A stretch of DNA of 64,000 nt, from positions 235,954 to 299,953 of the forward strand of contig NZ_SSSN01000007.1 of the NCBI RefSeq assembly GCF_004801905.1. Reading direction: 5' to 3'. Both the position numbers and the translations under genes were made by a program. Below the pieces are notes generated by a model that saw only the letters and a program-made list of their open reading frames with translations, was not told where the DNA came from and did no database searches. This DNA is from Orlajensenia flava. GTDB lineage: Bacteria > Actinomycetota > Actinomycetes > Actinomycetales > Microbacteriaceae. Below, piece after piece: positions 48,053-57,201 of the stretch. Numbering within the stretch: position 1 is the first letter of the stretch; every line of letters starts with the position of its first letter.

Positions 48053-50278
48053 ATGTCGAGCACTCCCAGCAGGAACCGGTTCCGTATCTCAGCGCTCACC
48101 TTGGCGATAGTGGCCGCTATCGGCAGCTTGGCGGGAGGCGCGGCGCCCGCCTCAGCTGCGACACAGACGTTTACCGCCGGCAACGCCCAGACGGCGCTGA
48201 CCGCCTTCCTCGGCAGTTACTACAACGCCAGCAACGGACTCTTCTACAGCTCGCAAAGCGACCACCTCCCCCTCGATCTGTGGACATCCGCCTACATCCG
48301 TCAAGGTCTCTGCGCAGCCAACGACAACACCGGCGGCGCATACCGTCAGCAGATCAGCGACAGCTACTACGGCTTCGAAAACTACTTCAAGAAGCCGTTC
48401 AGCTGGACGGAAACGATCGATGGCACCACCCAGACCACCACCGATCCGTACTGGTGGGGCAACGGCGTTCACGACGCCAACGACGACTTCCTCTGGAACG
48501 TCAACGCTGCGATCTGCGCGTACGAGGCCACCGGCGATTCACACATGCTCCAAGAAGCCGAGCGTAATACCCGGTGGCTCCTGGAGACTCAGCTCGACAA
48601 CACGGCCGGATTCGGTGACGGCGGCGTGTGGCGCACCTGGAGCCAACACGACTACAAGGACATCTCCACCGGCGGGCAGGTGCCCTACATCGCCATGGCG
48701 CTGGCCAAGTACTTCCCGACCAGGACCATCTACAACGCCGCGCTCGGCGGCAGTTTCACGTACGCGCAATACGCCCAGAAAACCTACGACTGGATCAAGC
48801 TATGGATCCAGCCTGACGGCAGCATCCTCAACGGAACCGACGGCACCCAAACCGGATACTTCGACAAGAACCACTACATGATGAACGTCGGCCTCATCGC
48901 CGACAGCGCCGCCGCGATGTTCCAAGCCACCGGCGACACCAGCTACATCAGCGACGTCGTACGCGTCACCGACTGGGCACGCAACCGCTTCACCATCCCG
49001 TACAACGGCGCCCAGATTCTCTGGCCCCAGTGGACCACCTCCAACGGAGGCGCCCACTACGACCAATGGGTGGACGGCGACTCGGGGCAGAACACCGTCG
49101 CAAAGGGCATCATGTCGCGCGGCATCATCAACTGGATGCAGGCCACCGGGCAGAGACAATACCTGCAATGGATGCTCGACAACGCGAACACAGCGTGGGC
49201 GAACCGTCACCTCTCTGACAACCTGCTCTACACCAACTGGCATGTGCCCAACACACTGCCCGCCAACGGCCTCTCATCAGGGAACTACACCGGCGTGGAC
49301 ATCATGGAGAGGTTGATCAAAGCGCAAACCAATCCCGGAGTGCTCAACGCCGGCTTCGACTCGAACAACGCCAGCACCACAACGCCGCTGGCCTGGACGA
49401 ACTACAACTTCGGCAACGCCGCGAACGACGGCGCATCATTCACCGAGCAGAAGGCTGCACCGAACAACGCACACAGCGGCAACTTCACGCTCACTCAGTA
49501 CAAGTCGACGGCCTACCAGAGCTATGAGTACCAGACTGCAAAGGTTCCCAACGGCACCTACAACCTGACCGCCTGGATCCGCAGCAGCGGCGGCCAAACC
49601 TCCACCTACATGGACGTCAAGGACTACGGTGGCACCGCCAGAACCGTCACCATTCCCGCGTCCGGTTCCTGGACACAGATCTCGATCCCCAACGTCGCGG
49701 TCACGAACCGACAGGCGACAATCGGGTTCTACTCCAACAGCCCAGCCGCGAAATGGATCAACGTCGACGACGTCCAACTCAGCCCGGCCGCGGTGACGAA
49801 CCCGACGTTCACTGCACGCAACTTCTCCTTCGAAGACAACAGCGCAGCAACCCAAACGCCAACGAACTGGTCCACGAACGACTTCGGCACCACCGCCAAC
49901 GCGACCGCGGACTTCACCGAATCAAAATCAGCGCCATCGAACGCGCGCACCGGTTCGTACATGCTCACCCACTACAAGAACACCGCCTACCGGGTCTACA
50001 CATCGCAGACCATCACCGGCCTCACCAACGGCACGTACAACCTCGCCGCCTGGATCCGCACCGCCGGCGGCCAAACCGCCGCCTACATGAATATCAAGGA
50101 CTTCGGCAACGGGACTGACCTCACCACCGACATGCGGTCAGCGGCATCCGGTACTTTGACCCTCGTAACCATCGCCAACGTCCCCGTCACCAATGGCCAA
50201 GCCACCATCGGCTTCTACTCAGACGCCGGAGCCGGCCAGTGGGTCAACATCGACGACATCAACCTCGCCCGCCACTAG
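48053..50278 (+). CDS. Secreted six-hairpin glycosidase (GH76-like) with two C-terminal binding modules
   Basis: A 741-residue exported protein. Signal peptide of about 36 residues ending PASAAT. The catalytic domain (about 40-420) has an alpha/alpha-barrel look with an Asp-Asp pair (144-145, HDANDDFLWNVNA) as in GH76 endo-mannanases, and many Trp/Tyr residues. Two related beta-rich modules follow (about 427-577 and 582-741), each with W-x-NDFG/NYNFG, GTYNLxAWIR, and WxNxDDxxL motifs typical of carbohydrate-binding modules. The GH family is tentative. It probably acts outside the cell ahead of the importer. Confidence 0.75.
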   Translation: MSSTPSRNRFRISALTLAIVAAIGSLAGGAAPASAATQTFTAGNAQTALTAFLGSYYNASNGLFYSSQSDHLPLDLWTSAYIRQGLCAANDNTGGAYRQQISDSYYGFENYFKKPFSWTETIDGTTQTTTDPYWWGNGVHDANDDFLWNVNAAICAYEATGDSHMLQEAERNTRWLLETQLDNTAGFGDGGVWRTWSQHDYKDISTGGQVPYIAMALAKYFPTRTIYNAALGGSFTYAQYAQKTYDWIKLWIQPDGSILNGTDGTQTGYFDKNHYMMNVGLIADSAAAMFQATGDTSYISDVVRVTDWARNRFTIPYNGAQILWPQWTTSNGGAHYDQWVDGDSGQNTVAKGIMSRGIINWMQATGQRQYLQWMLDNANTAWANRHLSDNLLYTNWHVPNTLPANGLSSGNYTGVDIMERLIKAQTNPGVLNAGFDSNNASTTTPLAWTNYNFGNAANDGASFTEQKAAPNNAHSGNFTLTQYKSTAYQSYEYQTAKVPNGTYNLTAWIRSSGGQTSTYMDVKDYGGTARTVTIPASGSWTQISIPNVAVTNRQATIGFYSNSPAAKWINVDDVQLSPAAVTNPTFTARNFSFEDNSAATQTPTNWSTNDFGTTANATADFTESKSAPSNARTGSYMLTHYKNTAYRVYTSQTITGLTNGTYNLAAWIRTAGGQTAAYMNIKDFGNGTDLTTDMRSAASGTLTLVTIANVPVTNGQATIGFYSDAGAGQWVNIDDINLARH

Positions 50279-50558
50279 TAAGCGGTAAACGCGGCCTCGT
50301 TATCGCTGAGCAATGCTTCAACTGTGCGAGGCACGTGGCCGGTGGTGCGCTGCACGTCGTCTGAGACCCAGTCGGAGTCCCCCTGAGCGAAAAGCGCTAG
50401 CGCTTACGCATTCATTCCGGCCACGCCGGCGGACATCCCGAAGCCGACGAACTGCTCGGTCTGCTCGGCCACCGTCATCGGCCGATACTCGATGCGGCGC
50501 CCAAGGACGGCAGCTGAGCAAAGCATCCACCCTGGCTACTCGCCTGACGGGTCGGCGG

Positions 50559-50906
50559 ATGCCGCTGACCGCGCGCGCCGACTCAGCGGTGCTCGCCGCG
50601 CTCGACGAGTACGGCCGGCTCAGTCAGGCCGATCTCGGCCGCCGACTGGGTCTGGACCGCAACGACATCAATGCCGTCGTCAATCGGCTGCAGGCCGGAC
50701 GCTACGTGAAACGCGTCCCGGATGCAGACCGCCGTCGCAACAAGATCGGGGTCACTTCGCTCGGCCAAGCGCACCGAGTCGACCTGCTCACTCGGGCTAG
50801 TCTCGCGCAGGACGATCCGCTGAAGGCCTTATTAGCGGCCGAACGACGACAACTCCACGCTCTGCTCGAGAAGATCCTGACGGCTCACGCACAGCAATCG
50901 GCCTGA
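50559..50906 (+). CDS. MarR family regulator, possibly truncated
   Basis: The 115-residue product covers the winged helix (SAVLAALDEYGRLSQADLGRRLGLDRNDINAVVNRL), the wing (RVPDADRRRNKIGVTSLG) and the C-terminal dimerisation helix. MarR proteins normally have 30-40 residues before this; the upstream in-frame sequence (to 50313) is Arg/Ser-rich and unlike them. Either ATG 50559 starts a short version or the 5' end has decayed. The preceding gap 50279-50558 holds nothing else I recognise. Confidence 0.55.
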   Translation: MPLTARADSAVLAALDEYGRLSQADLGRRLGLDRNDINAVVNRLQAGRYVKRVPDADRRRNKIGVTSLGQAHRVDLLTRASLAQDDPLKALLAAERRQLHALLEKILTAHAQQSA

Positions 50907-51129
50907 AACCCGACGTCTCTACAATCGCGTCATGACAACTGCTGCGCTAGGACCGAGCAGTGGCGGAATCTGTTCTCCTCGCCGAAGCGGGCGCCATCTC
51001 ACTGATGGGACCGATCTTCGTTGCAGTCACGATCAACCCGAGTTGTTACGCACAACGCGACCTGAAGTCTTGCCTCGCGCTTACGGGCGCTGAAGATGCG
51101 GATTGATCGACAGGCCCGGGCCGGCCGCC

Positions 51130-51560
51130 CTCTACTCGAACGACTGCTGCTCTTCCGGCGGCGATTGCCCCCGCCCGACCTCCTTCTTCAGCTGTTGCAA
51201 CCCAGACGCGAGCGAGGCGTCGAGCGCCTGCTGCAGCTGGTGCTGATTGGTCACGACGACGTCGCCGGACGATGACTCCTCCGTGCGCACGAGCGTGCCG
51301 CGCTCCGTCGGCTCGAACGTCTATACATGCCTTCCCGTTATGCCCTGAGTAGTCCCGGACCAAGCGACGCTCCGCTCCCGAACTATCTCCCTGACTGTCG
51401 ACGGTATGTCGGACAGCCCCTCGGTGCTCCAGGTGAATGTCGCTCCCAACCGCCCGGAAATAGACCCGTCGACCTGCACCCAGGAGTTGGAGCCATAGAC
51501 CGCGCCCGAGCGAGTGGTCCGAGAACGACGAGGGCACCCAACGCGACGGGTACTTTCGTC
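51130..51560 (-). pseudogene. SRPBCC-family protein with an in-frame stop
   Basis: One minus-strand frame reads VDGSISGRLGATFTW...SDIPSTVREIV...VAWSGTTQGITG-RHV-stop-TFEPTERGTLVRTEES...LDASLASGLQQLKKEV, matching polyketide-cyclase/START-like (SRPBCC) proteins. The stop is TAG at 51321-51323 where relatives have Trp (HVWTF), a one-base nonsense change. The N-terminus is not recoverable. The stretch 50907-51129 holds no gene. Confidence 0.6.
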
Positions 51561-51594
51561 GCTGGCGGCTCCGGCGATGTACGCACCGTTAGTG

Positions 51595-52239
51595 CTAGTA
51601 GGCGATCGAGAAGCGGGCGCGGCGGTGCCTGGGAGATTCGATCTCGTTCATGACGGCGTCGGCCAGGTCAGCGCCGGAGATCTCCGAGTTGCCTTCCGAG
51701 TCGGTGAGCAGTACATCGCTGCCGATGCGGTAAGTCCCGGTTGCGGCGCCCGGTGCCCATGAGCCGAATCCTGCGGCGGGACTGACGTAGAACCAGTCCA
51801 GCGCCTGATCCGATTCCCGTAGGTCCCCCAACACGGCACCCATCTCCCGCGCCTCGGCTTTGAACTCCGCCGGCACGTGTTCGGTGTCCTGCACCACGGG
51901 GCCGTTCTCGCTGATGCGGAGCGTGCCGGCACCGCCGATCACCCCGAAGCGCACCCCTTCAGCGCGAGCTCGCTCCGCCAGGTCGGCCAGCAGCTGCCGA
52001 GTCTGTCCGGCCAACGGACCGCGTGGTGAAAGCGCGGATATCAACACGTCCGTGTCGAGGGCTGCACGAGGCAGTTGTCCTCCGTCGAGTAGATCGAAGG
52101 CTATGAACTTCGCGCCCGCGGGAGGGGAGGAGGGTGTTCGGCGGCTGTACGAGGTCACGCGATGACCGCGGGCGACCGCGGCGGCAACGAGATGGCTGCC
52201 AGCGTATCCCGTTCCTCCGATGATGGTGATGCGAGCCAT
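51595..52239 (-). CDS. NAD(P)-dependent epimerase-like protein (atypical SDR)
   Basis: A 214-residue Rossmann protein starting with ITIIGGTGYAGSHLVAAAVARGH, resembling NmrA/YwnB-type NAD(P)-binding proteins. It has GVIGGAGTL and WFYVSPAAGF in the positions typical of this group, without a Y-x3-K pair. Role is probably redox sensing or reductase activity. It follows the alpha/beta hydrolase by 45 nt on the same strand. Confidence 0.85.
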   Translation of the reverse strand: MARITIIGGTGYAGSHLVAAAVARGHRVTSYSRRTPSSPPAGAKFIAFDLLDGGQLPRAALDTDVLISALSPRGPLAGQTRQLLADLAERARAEGVRFGVIGGAGTLRISENGPVVQDTEHVPAEFKAEAREMGAVLGDLRESDQALDWFYVSPAAGFGSWAPGAATGTYRIGSDVLLTDSEGNSEISGADLADAVMNEIESPRHRRARFSIAY

Positions 52240-52284
52240 GTGCGTTCTTCTTTCTGCTCGGTTCGGTGAGGTGAGGGTGTTGCT

Positions 52285-53166
52285 TCAGGGATGCACGGTG
52301 ATGAGGCGGCGGTTGAGGAAATCGCGGATCAGCGCAGCCACTTCGGGGGCAGCGCTCTCCAGGAGGAAGTGGCCGCCCGGAAGCAGGTGGATCTCCGGCT
52401 CGATAGCGTCTGCCGCAAAGGCTCGCGCACCGTCGGGGCCGAAGATTTGGTCTCCCTCACCCCAGACGACGAGGGTCGGTACGGCGCTCTCACGGAGGTA
52501 CGTGTGGACCTCCGGGTACAGCGGAACATTGTTGCGGTAGTCGCGAAAGAGCGCGAGCTGGATCTGGTCGACCCCAGGGCGTGCGAGCCGATCGACGGCG
52601 TGGTGCCACGCATCCGGCGACAGCAACGTGGGATTCGGCGTGCCGGTCAGGTACTGCCAGCGCACGTCGTCCAAGGTGAAGGCGCCGCGGACGTCTTCCT
52701 CATGCTCCGCCGATGGGTCCGCTCCGTACGCCATCGCGCGGCGCGTCCACGCGCTGTCGAAGAACCCTGCCTCATAGGCGTTGCCGTTCTGACTGACGAT
52801 CGTTTCGATTACTCCCGGGTCAGTCAGGGCGAGCCGCCATCCGATCGGCGCGCCATAGTCCTGGACGTAGATGGAGTATGACTCGACATGTAGCTGTCGG
52901 AGCAACTTCGCTGTCACCTCGGCCAAGGAATCGAACGTGTAGCTGAACTGCTTCACCGAGGGAGCAGCGGAATAGCCGAAGCCGAGCAGATCCGGCGCGA
53001 TCAGGTGGAAGTCGTCCGCTAGCAGTGGAATCAGATCCCTGAACATGTGCGAGCTCGACGGAAAGCCGTGCAGAAGCACCAGCGTAGGTCGCTGCGGGTC
53101 ACCCGCCTCCCGGTAGAAGACCTCGAGCCCGTCGACGGTCATCGTTTGGTATCGCACCGCACGCAT
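52285..53166 (-). CDS. Alpha/beta hydrolase (haloalkane dehalogenase / epoxide hydrolase-like)
   Basis: A 293-residue hydrolase: oxyanion-hole motif LLHGFPSSSHMFRDLIP, nucleophile Asp in YVQDYGAPIGWR, general-base His in LPGGHFLLES. The Asp nucleophile places it with epoxide hydrolases and dehalogenases, not with Ser esterases. ATG 53166 has GAGGAG upstream. It is divergent from a CGNR regulator. Confidence 0.88.
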   Translation of the reverse strand: MRAVRYQTMTVDGLEVFYREAGDPQRPTLVLLHGFPSSSHMFRDLIPLLADDFHLIAPDLLGFGYSAAPSVKQFSYTFDSLAEVTAKLLRQLHVESYSIYVQDYGAPIGWRLALTDPGVIETIVSQNGNAYEAGFFDSAWTRRAMAYGADPSAEHEEDVRGAFTLDDVRWQYLTGTPNPTLLSPDAWHHAVDRLARPGVDQIQLALFRDYRNNVPLYPEVHTYLRESAVPTLVVWGEGDQIFGPDGARAFAADAIEPEIHLLPGGHFLLESAAPEVAALIRDFLNRRLITVHP

Positions 53167-53258
53167 GATCTAACTCCTCAGATCGCTTGATGTGGTTAGG
53201 TGCTGCGACAGTAGTCCCGGCATGTCTAACTTGTCAAACGGCGCAGTAGGGTTAGGTG

Positions 53259-53762
53259 ATGAATGAGTGGAATGACGACGATCTATTGCTGGAGGTGCTG
53301 AACTCCACACCGATCTACGCGGGGGAGCAGCGGGACCAGCTCAGTGGCCAGATCGGCCAGCTGTGGCTCGTGGCGCACGGAATGGAGGACTCGCTCGAGG
53401 AGCAGGGGTACCTCATCGCCGCTCGGGGGGCGCTCCAAGATGCAGTACGCTCAGCGGCTACGCCTGTAGGGATCGATCAGTGGCTCCGCGACATCGCGGC
53501 CGTGCCGACCTTCGAGCAGGGTGAACTGCGCTGGAGTCGAACCTTTCCGCCGGGACGAAGCGGAGCGAGCCGCGTCGTGCTGGCGTGGGCGCAGGCGCAG
53601 CGGGAGCATCCCGGCCGTATTCGAGCCTGCGCGAACATCGCCTGCCGCCGGTTCCTGTTCGACCGCAGCCGGTCGAACCAAGCGAAGTGGTGCTCGATGG
53701 CCACGTGCGGTAATCGCGCAAAGGCCCGACGGCACTACGACCGCCTACGGGCGGAGGCCTAA
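53259..53762 (+). CDS. CGNR zinc finger domain transcriptional regulator
   Basis: A 167-residue protein with an ABATE-type N-terminal domain (DLLLEVLNSTPI ... LRDIAAVPTFEQGELRW) and the C-terminal zinc finger CANIACRRFLFD...CSMATCGNRAKARRHY, which includes the CGNR signature. ATG 53259 is 3 nt after an alternative GTG; TAGGGT ends 6 nt before it, so it may be leaderless. Likely regulates the divergent hydrolase. Confidence 0.86.
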   Translation: MNEWNDDDLLLEVLNSTPIYAGEQRDQLSGQIGQLWLVAHGMEDSLEEQGYLIAARGALQDAVRSAATPVGIDQWLRDIAAVPTFEQGELRWSRTFPPGRSGASRVVLAWAQAQREHPGRIRACANIACRRFLFDRSRSNQAKWCSMATCGNRAKARRHYDRLRAEA

Positions 53763-54252
53763 TTCCGGTCTTCGGTCTCAGCCAGTCAACCAGGCGGCGG
53801 TACTAGCGATCCAATAGCGGACGCGTCGCGGTAAAGCGGTCCACACGTTCTCGGTGACACCCTGCTCGTCTTCCAACCCAGCGCCAGGCGGAGACCGCGC
53901 GCTCCCTACGTCGCTGCGATGCCTGGTCGGCTGTGCTTGCGGAGTAGGACCTCAAAGTCACTTGAGGTCCTAGCGTCCGGGTCACGGAGAGCAACCTAGT
54001 CCGTGTTGATCAAGTCGCTTTTGATCCAGATCAGGGTGGTCGCGAGGCTGCTGGCGGAGTGGACGGGCTGCTAACGTCCGCCGCAACGCTTGCGCGTTGT
54101 CGTCTCCTCGAGCACCGCTGCGGTGCCGTCAGACTGCGCAGTGCCGGCGTGCGTACTGCGCCGGTTCAGCGACCAGCTTCCGAAGACAGACCTCGTTTGC
54201 GGACGGTGTCCGGGTGGGTGTCGACGCCCGGCCCACGTTCAGGCTGGTGCGT
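53763..54252. other. 490-bp gap without a gene
   Basis: Only short, unconvincing frames occur. The notable element is a MerR/SoxR-type palindrome at 53945-53972 (listed separately). A minus-strand stretch around 54005-54050 could encode a short C-terminal relic (LATTLIWIKSDLINTD), but an upstream stop isolates it. Confidence 0.5.
53950..53967. promoter_or_regulatory. MerR/SoxR-type operator palindrome
   Basis: CCTCAAAGTCACTTGAGG is the core of an 11-bp perfect inverted repeat (53945-53955 with 53962-53972) and closely resembles the SoxR box. No intact gene is positioned to use it. Confidence 0.6.
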
Positions 54253-54570
54253 TCAGACCAGGATATGTCGGCTGGGCCGATCTCTATCGCGTCCGTAGAT
54301 CTGTACCTCAGCGGTGATGACATCGAGAGACCGCTGCAGTTCGCGCATCTGGTCGCGCACCCGTGCTTCATGCACCTTCAGCAACGCGTGCCGCTCCTGA
54401 ACCGTCTCGGGTCCGGAGCGTGCAGCGGGGATGTAGCGGCGCAGGTCTGCGGGAGGCATCCCTGTTCCGCGGAGTGCGTCGCACACGTTCAGTTCGAGGA
54501 CATCCCGCTCTGAGGATGGGCGGTGTCCAGCTGCCGATAAACTGGCTCAAAGAGCAGACCGGCTTGCTAA
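54253..54570 (-). pseudogene. MerR family regulator missing its HTH domain
   Basis: The frame 54486-54253 encodes the MerR C-terminal half: LRGTGMPPADLRRYIPAARSG followed by a coiled-coil (ERHALLKVHEARVRDQMRELQRSLDVIT, in parts). Just upstream, another frame gives QAGLLFEPVYRQLD, the end of a MerR HTH, after a stop codon; the N-terminal DNA-binding part is absent. It lies upstream of and divergent from an SDR gene, a common MerR-SDR arrangement. Confidence 0.6.
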
Positions 54571-54734
54571 GAGCAAGCGAAGGGTGCGAGGCCGTCTGGT
54601 GACCTCACTGATCGGCAATTGGTCGAAAGCTCAGGGAGTGACGGCAGGACGGAACTGCTTGACCTTGAGTGGGCTCGAGGTCGTCCCGTCGCGACAACGC
54701 GCTGAAGGTGGCGCAGGAGATGGAAGCGTGAACG

Positions 54735-55556
54735 ATGGCAGTGTGGTTCATCACAGGTGCAGGCCGCGGGCTCGGCGCGGCGATCGTGCGGCAGGCCCTG
54801 GCTCGGGGCGACCAGGTCGTCGCAGCCAGCCGTCGGCCGGAAGCGGCACAAGACCAGCCCAAACATGCTGACCTACTGCCGGTCCGTCTCGACGTCACGA
54901 GCGAATCCGACGCGGTGACCGGAGTACGGGCAGCGGTCGAGCGATTCGGGCGCATCGACTTCCTTGTGAACAACGCGGGCCGCAGTCTACTCGGAGCCGT
55001 CGAAGAGGCGACGGCCTCCGACGTGCAGGAAGTATTCGCCACCAACCTGTTCGGCGTCCTCGCGGTCACCCGCGCAGTCCTGCCCGTCATGCGCCATCAA
55101 GGCTCGGGAACGGTAGTCAACATCGGCTCAATGGGTGGATTTGCGCAGTCGCCGGGCTGGGGCGTCTACGGCGCCACAAAATTTGCCCTTGAAGGAATCA
55201 GCGAAGCTCTCGCCGCGGAGGTAAAGCCGCTCGGCATCCGCGTCACGATCGTCGAGCCCGGCAGCTTCCGCACGGACTTCCTTGACAGCACCTCGCTTCA
55301 ATCGGCCAGTACATCCATCGAGGACTACGCGGCGACGATCGACCCGATCCGCGCAGCCAGCCGATCCCGCAGTGGAAGCCAGGCGAACGACCCGGACCTC
55401 GGCGCGTTGGCACTGATTAGCGCCGTGACCGCAGAGACGCCCCCGTTCCGCCTCCCACTTGGACGCGACGCGGTGTCAACCATTGAACACAAAATCGAAT
55501 CCGTTCGTTCAGAATTGACGGAGTGGCGCAGCATCAGCGAGTCAACTGAGGCGTAG
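54735..55556 (+). CDS. SDR family oxidoreductase
   Basis: Classical SDR of 273 residues: GAGRGLGAAIVRQA, LVNNAG, catalytic Ser in IGSMGG and Y-x3-K in YGATKFALEG, then PGSFRTDF. Residues fit an intact NAD(P)-dependent reductase. ATG 54735 has GGAAG upstream. Its likely MerR regulator is decayed. Confidence 0.9.
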   Translation: MAVWFITGAGRGLGAAIVRQALARGDQVVAASRRPEAAQDQPKHADLLPVRLDVTSESDAVTGVRAAVERFGRIDFLVNNAGRSLLGAVEEATASDVQEVFATNLFGVLAVTRAVLPVMRHQGSGTVVNIGSMGGFAQSPGWGVYGATKFALEGISEALAAEVKPLGIRVTIVEPGSFRTDFLDSTSLQSASTSIEDYAATIDPIRAASRSRSGSQANDPDLGALALISAVTAETPPFRLPLGRDAVSTIEHKIESVRSELTEWRSISESTEA

Positions 55557-55940
55557 CCGCTCGTAAGTCACGGATATCATTTCTATAGTCACGTCTCACA
55601 GGCAGGCTCATCAGACCCCCGGACGGTGCGTCGCCGCCGAGCGTGAACCGGGTCTTCGCACTGAAAGGTCGTCGAGGCGCTGCGGGAATGCGCACCCCGC
55701 TCGTCGCCCGGGTCGGCACCAAGCTCGAGCAGGAACCAGAACGCGTCAGCGCTGGACATCCAGCCCTCAACGCCTCTGCGCCCACGCCTCGGGTCCGCCG
55801 TCCCGGTGTACGGGAAGGATACGGTTGTTGAGACTACCGCCCTCGGGCGCGGAAGAACTGGCGGGCTCCGCTGGTCTACGTCTGCCAAACACGGCAATGA
55901 GGCGCGTGGACAAGCAACGCGTTCTGGGCGTCAGGAGTGG
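55557..55940. other. 384-bp gap without a recognisable gene
   Basis: Short frames on both strands give only Arg/Pro/Ser-rich shadows. I see no promoter, repeat or remnant that I can name. Confidence 0.5.
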
Positions 55941-56909
55941 TCAGTTCTTCTGATGTGGGATAAGGACGATCTTTCCCGGGGTGTGTCCGTGTTCGAGTTG
56001 CTCGAAGGCGTCGATGACTCGCTCCAGCGGGAACGTCGCGGCGATCGGCAGCTCGAGTTCGCCCGCTGCGAGGAGATCTGCGAGGGCTTGTAGTACCTCG
56101 GGTATTTCCTGGTCCGGGAGTGAGGCGGCTCCGGCCATGCGGATGCCCAGCGCGACAGCTGCGTCGGAATACACGACGGTATCGATGCGGTCGGGGGTGA
56201 TTCCGAGGTCGATTGCGAGGTGGAGATATTCGGGTCCGTACAGGTCGATGAACGCGTCGACGTTCCCTCCTCCGGCGGCGAGGAGCCGGTCGGCCAGGTC
56301 GGGGCCGTAAGGGACGGGGGCCGCTCCGTGTGCGCTGAGTCGCTCGGCGCTGGCGGTCGATGCGATACCGAGCACGAGTGCGCCTTGTCGCACGAGGAGC
56401 TGCGTCACGAGCGTCCCGACGCCGCCGCTGGCACCGGAGACTGCGATGACTTCGCCGGGGTGAGCCGCAATTGCTCTCACGGCGGCGACGGCCGTGGTAC
56501 CGGCGACATCGAGGGCTCCAGCGACCTCCCAAGCCAGCTGTTCCGGCTTAGCAATGAGTTGGTACTCGGGCACGACGACGTGCGAGGCGTGGCTCGATCG
56601 CGCCCACGAATACCCGAGAACGGCGTCCCCGATGTCGAAGCGAGTGACGTCCGATCCGGTAGCGACGACGACTCCCGCGAGATCGGTGCCCTCACCAGAG
56701 GGGAACGTCGCGGGGTACCGGTCGTGCAAACCGCCGGAGCGGATGATCACCTCACCCGGGTTGATGCCTGCCGCTCTCACCTCCACCAGCACTTCGCTGG
56801 CAGAAGGTCGCGGCATGGGTACTTCTCGAACCTGCAGGACGTCCCGTGTCCCGTAGCGATCGAAGCGCACAGCCCGCGCTGTCTGAGGGAGAGCTGCCGA
56901 GTAGGTCAT
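55941..56909 (-). CDS. NADP-dependent quinone oxidoreductase (zinc-independent MDR)
   Basis: A 322-residue zeta-crystallin-like protein: GroES-type N-terminus (EVLVEVRAAGINPGEVIIRSG, GEGTDLAGVVVATG), Rossmann motif VSGASGGVGTLVTQLL and C-terminal PLERVIDAFEQLEHGHTPGKIVL. No zinc ligands. ATG 56909 (MTYSAALPQ) is preferred to the frame's earlier start at 57023. It is the last gene before the right attachment repeat. Confidence 0.88.
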   Translation of the reverse strand: MTYSAALPQTARAVRFDRYGTRDVLQVREVPMPRPSASEVLVEVRAAGINPGEVIIRSGGLHDRYPATFPSGEGTDLAGVVVATGSDVTRFDIGDAVLGYSWARSSHASHVVVPEYQLIAKPEQLAWEVAGALDVAGTTAVAAVRAIAAHPGEVIAVSGASGGVGTLVTQLLVRQGALVLGIASTASAERLSAHGAAPVPYGPDLADRLLAAGGGNVDAFIDLYGPEYLHLAIDLGITPDRIDTVVYSDAAVALGIRMAGAASLPDQEIPEVLQALADLLAAGELELPIAATFPLERVIDAFEQLEHGHTPGKIVLIPHQKN

Positions 56910-57201
56910 CTGGTCCGTTCCTCGATCTGACCGGTCGACGCGAGAGGCGCCGACCAACGGCATGATACAAGGCGTTGTCCTCACCGCGGTTGGGACGGCA
57001 CTACGATCAGGGCCATGCGCCAAGACGGGGTCGTGGAGGGAGACCCGCTCGGTGCTGTGTGAGCGATGCTGCGGACTGAGCCTGTCAACTCTTTTGTGTG
57101 AGTGAGCATCGGGTGGGGGCCTTGACTACGAGGGCGTCCGCGTCCGCGTGCGCCTCGGGTGCGCCCTGATACCCGTGTCGAGCCCGAGATCGCGCGAATC
57201 T
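56910..57201. other. Empty stretch beside the right island border
   Basis: No gene is seen in these 292 bases, the place where an integrase gene is often found. GAGCCTGTCAACTCTTTTGT near 57078 looks like an insertion-sequence end but has no partner that I can find. Confidence 0.45.

Noticed and set aside
51046-51537. 163-codon minus-strand frame as a gene
   Set aside because: It is a different frame from the recognisable SRPBCC sequence in the same DNA, so it is a shadow of the pseudogene.
57078-57110. Sequence resembling an IS256-type terminal repeat
   Set aside because: No matching inverted partner and no transposase nearby; resemblance is from memory of such ends only.
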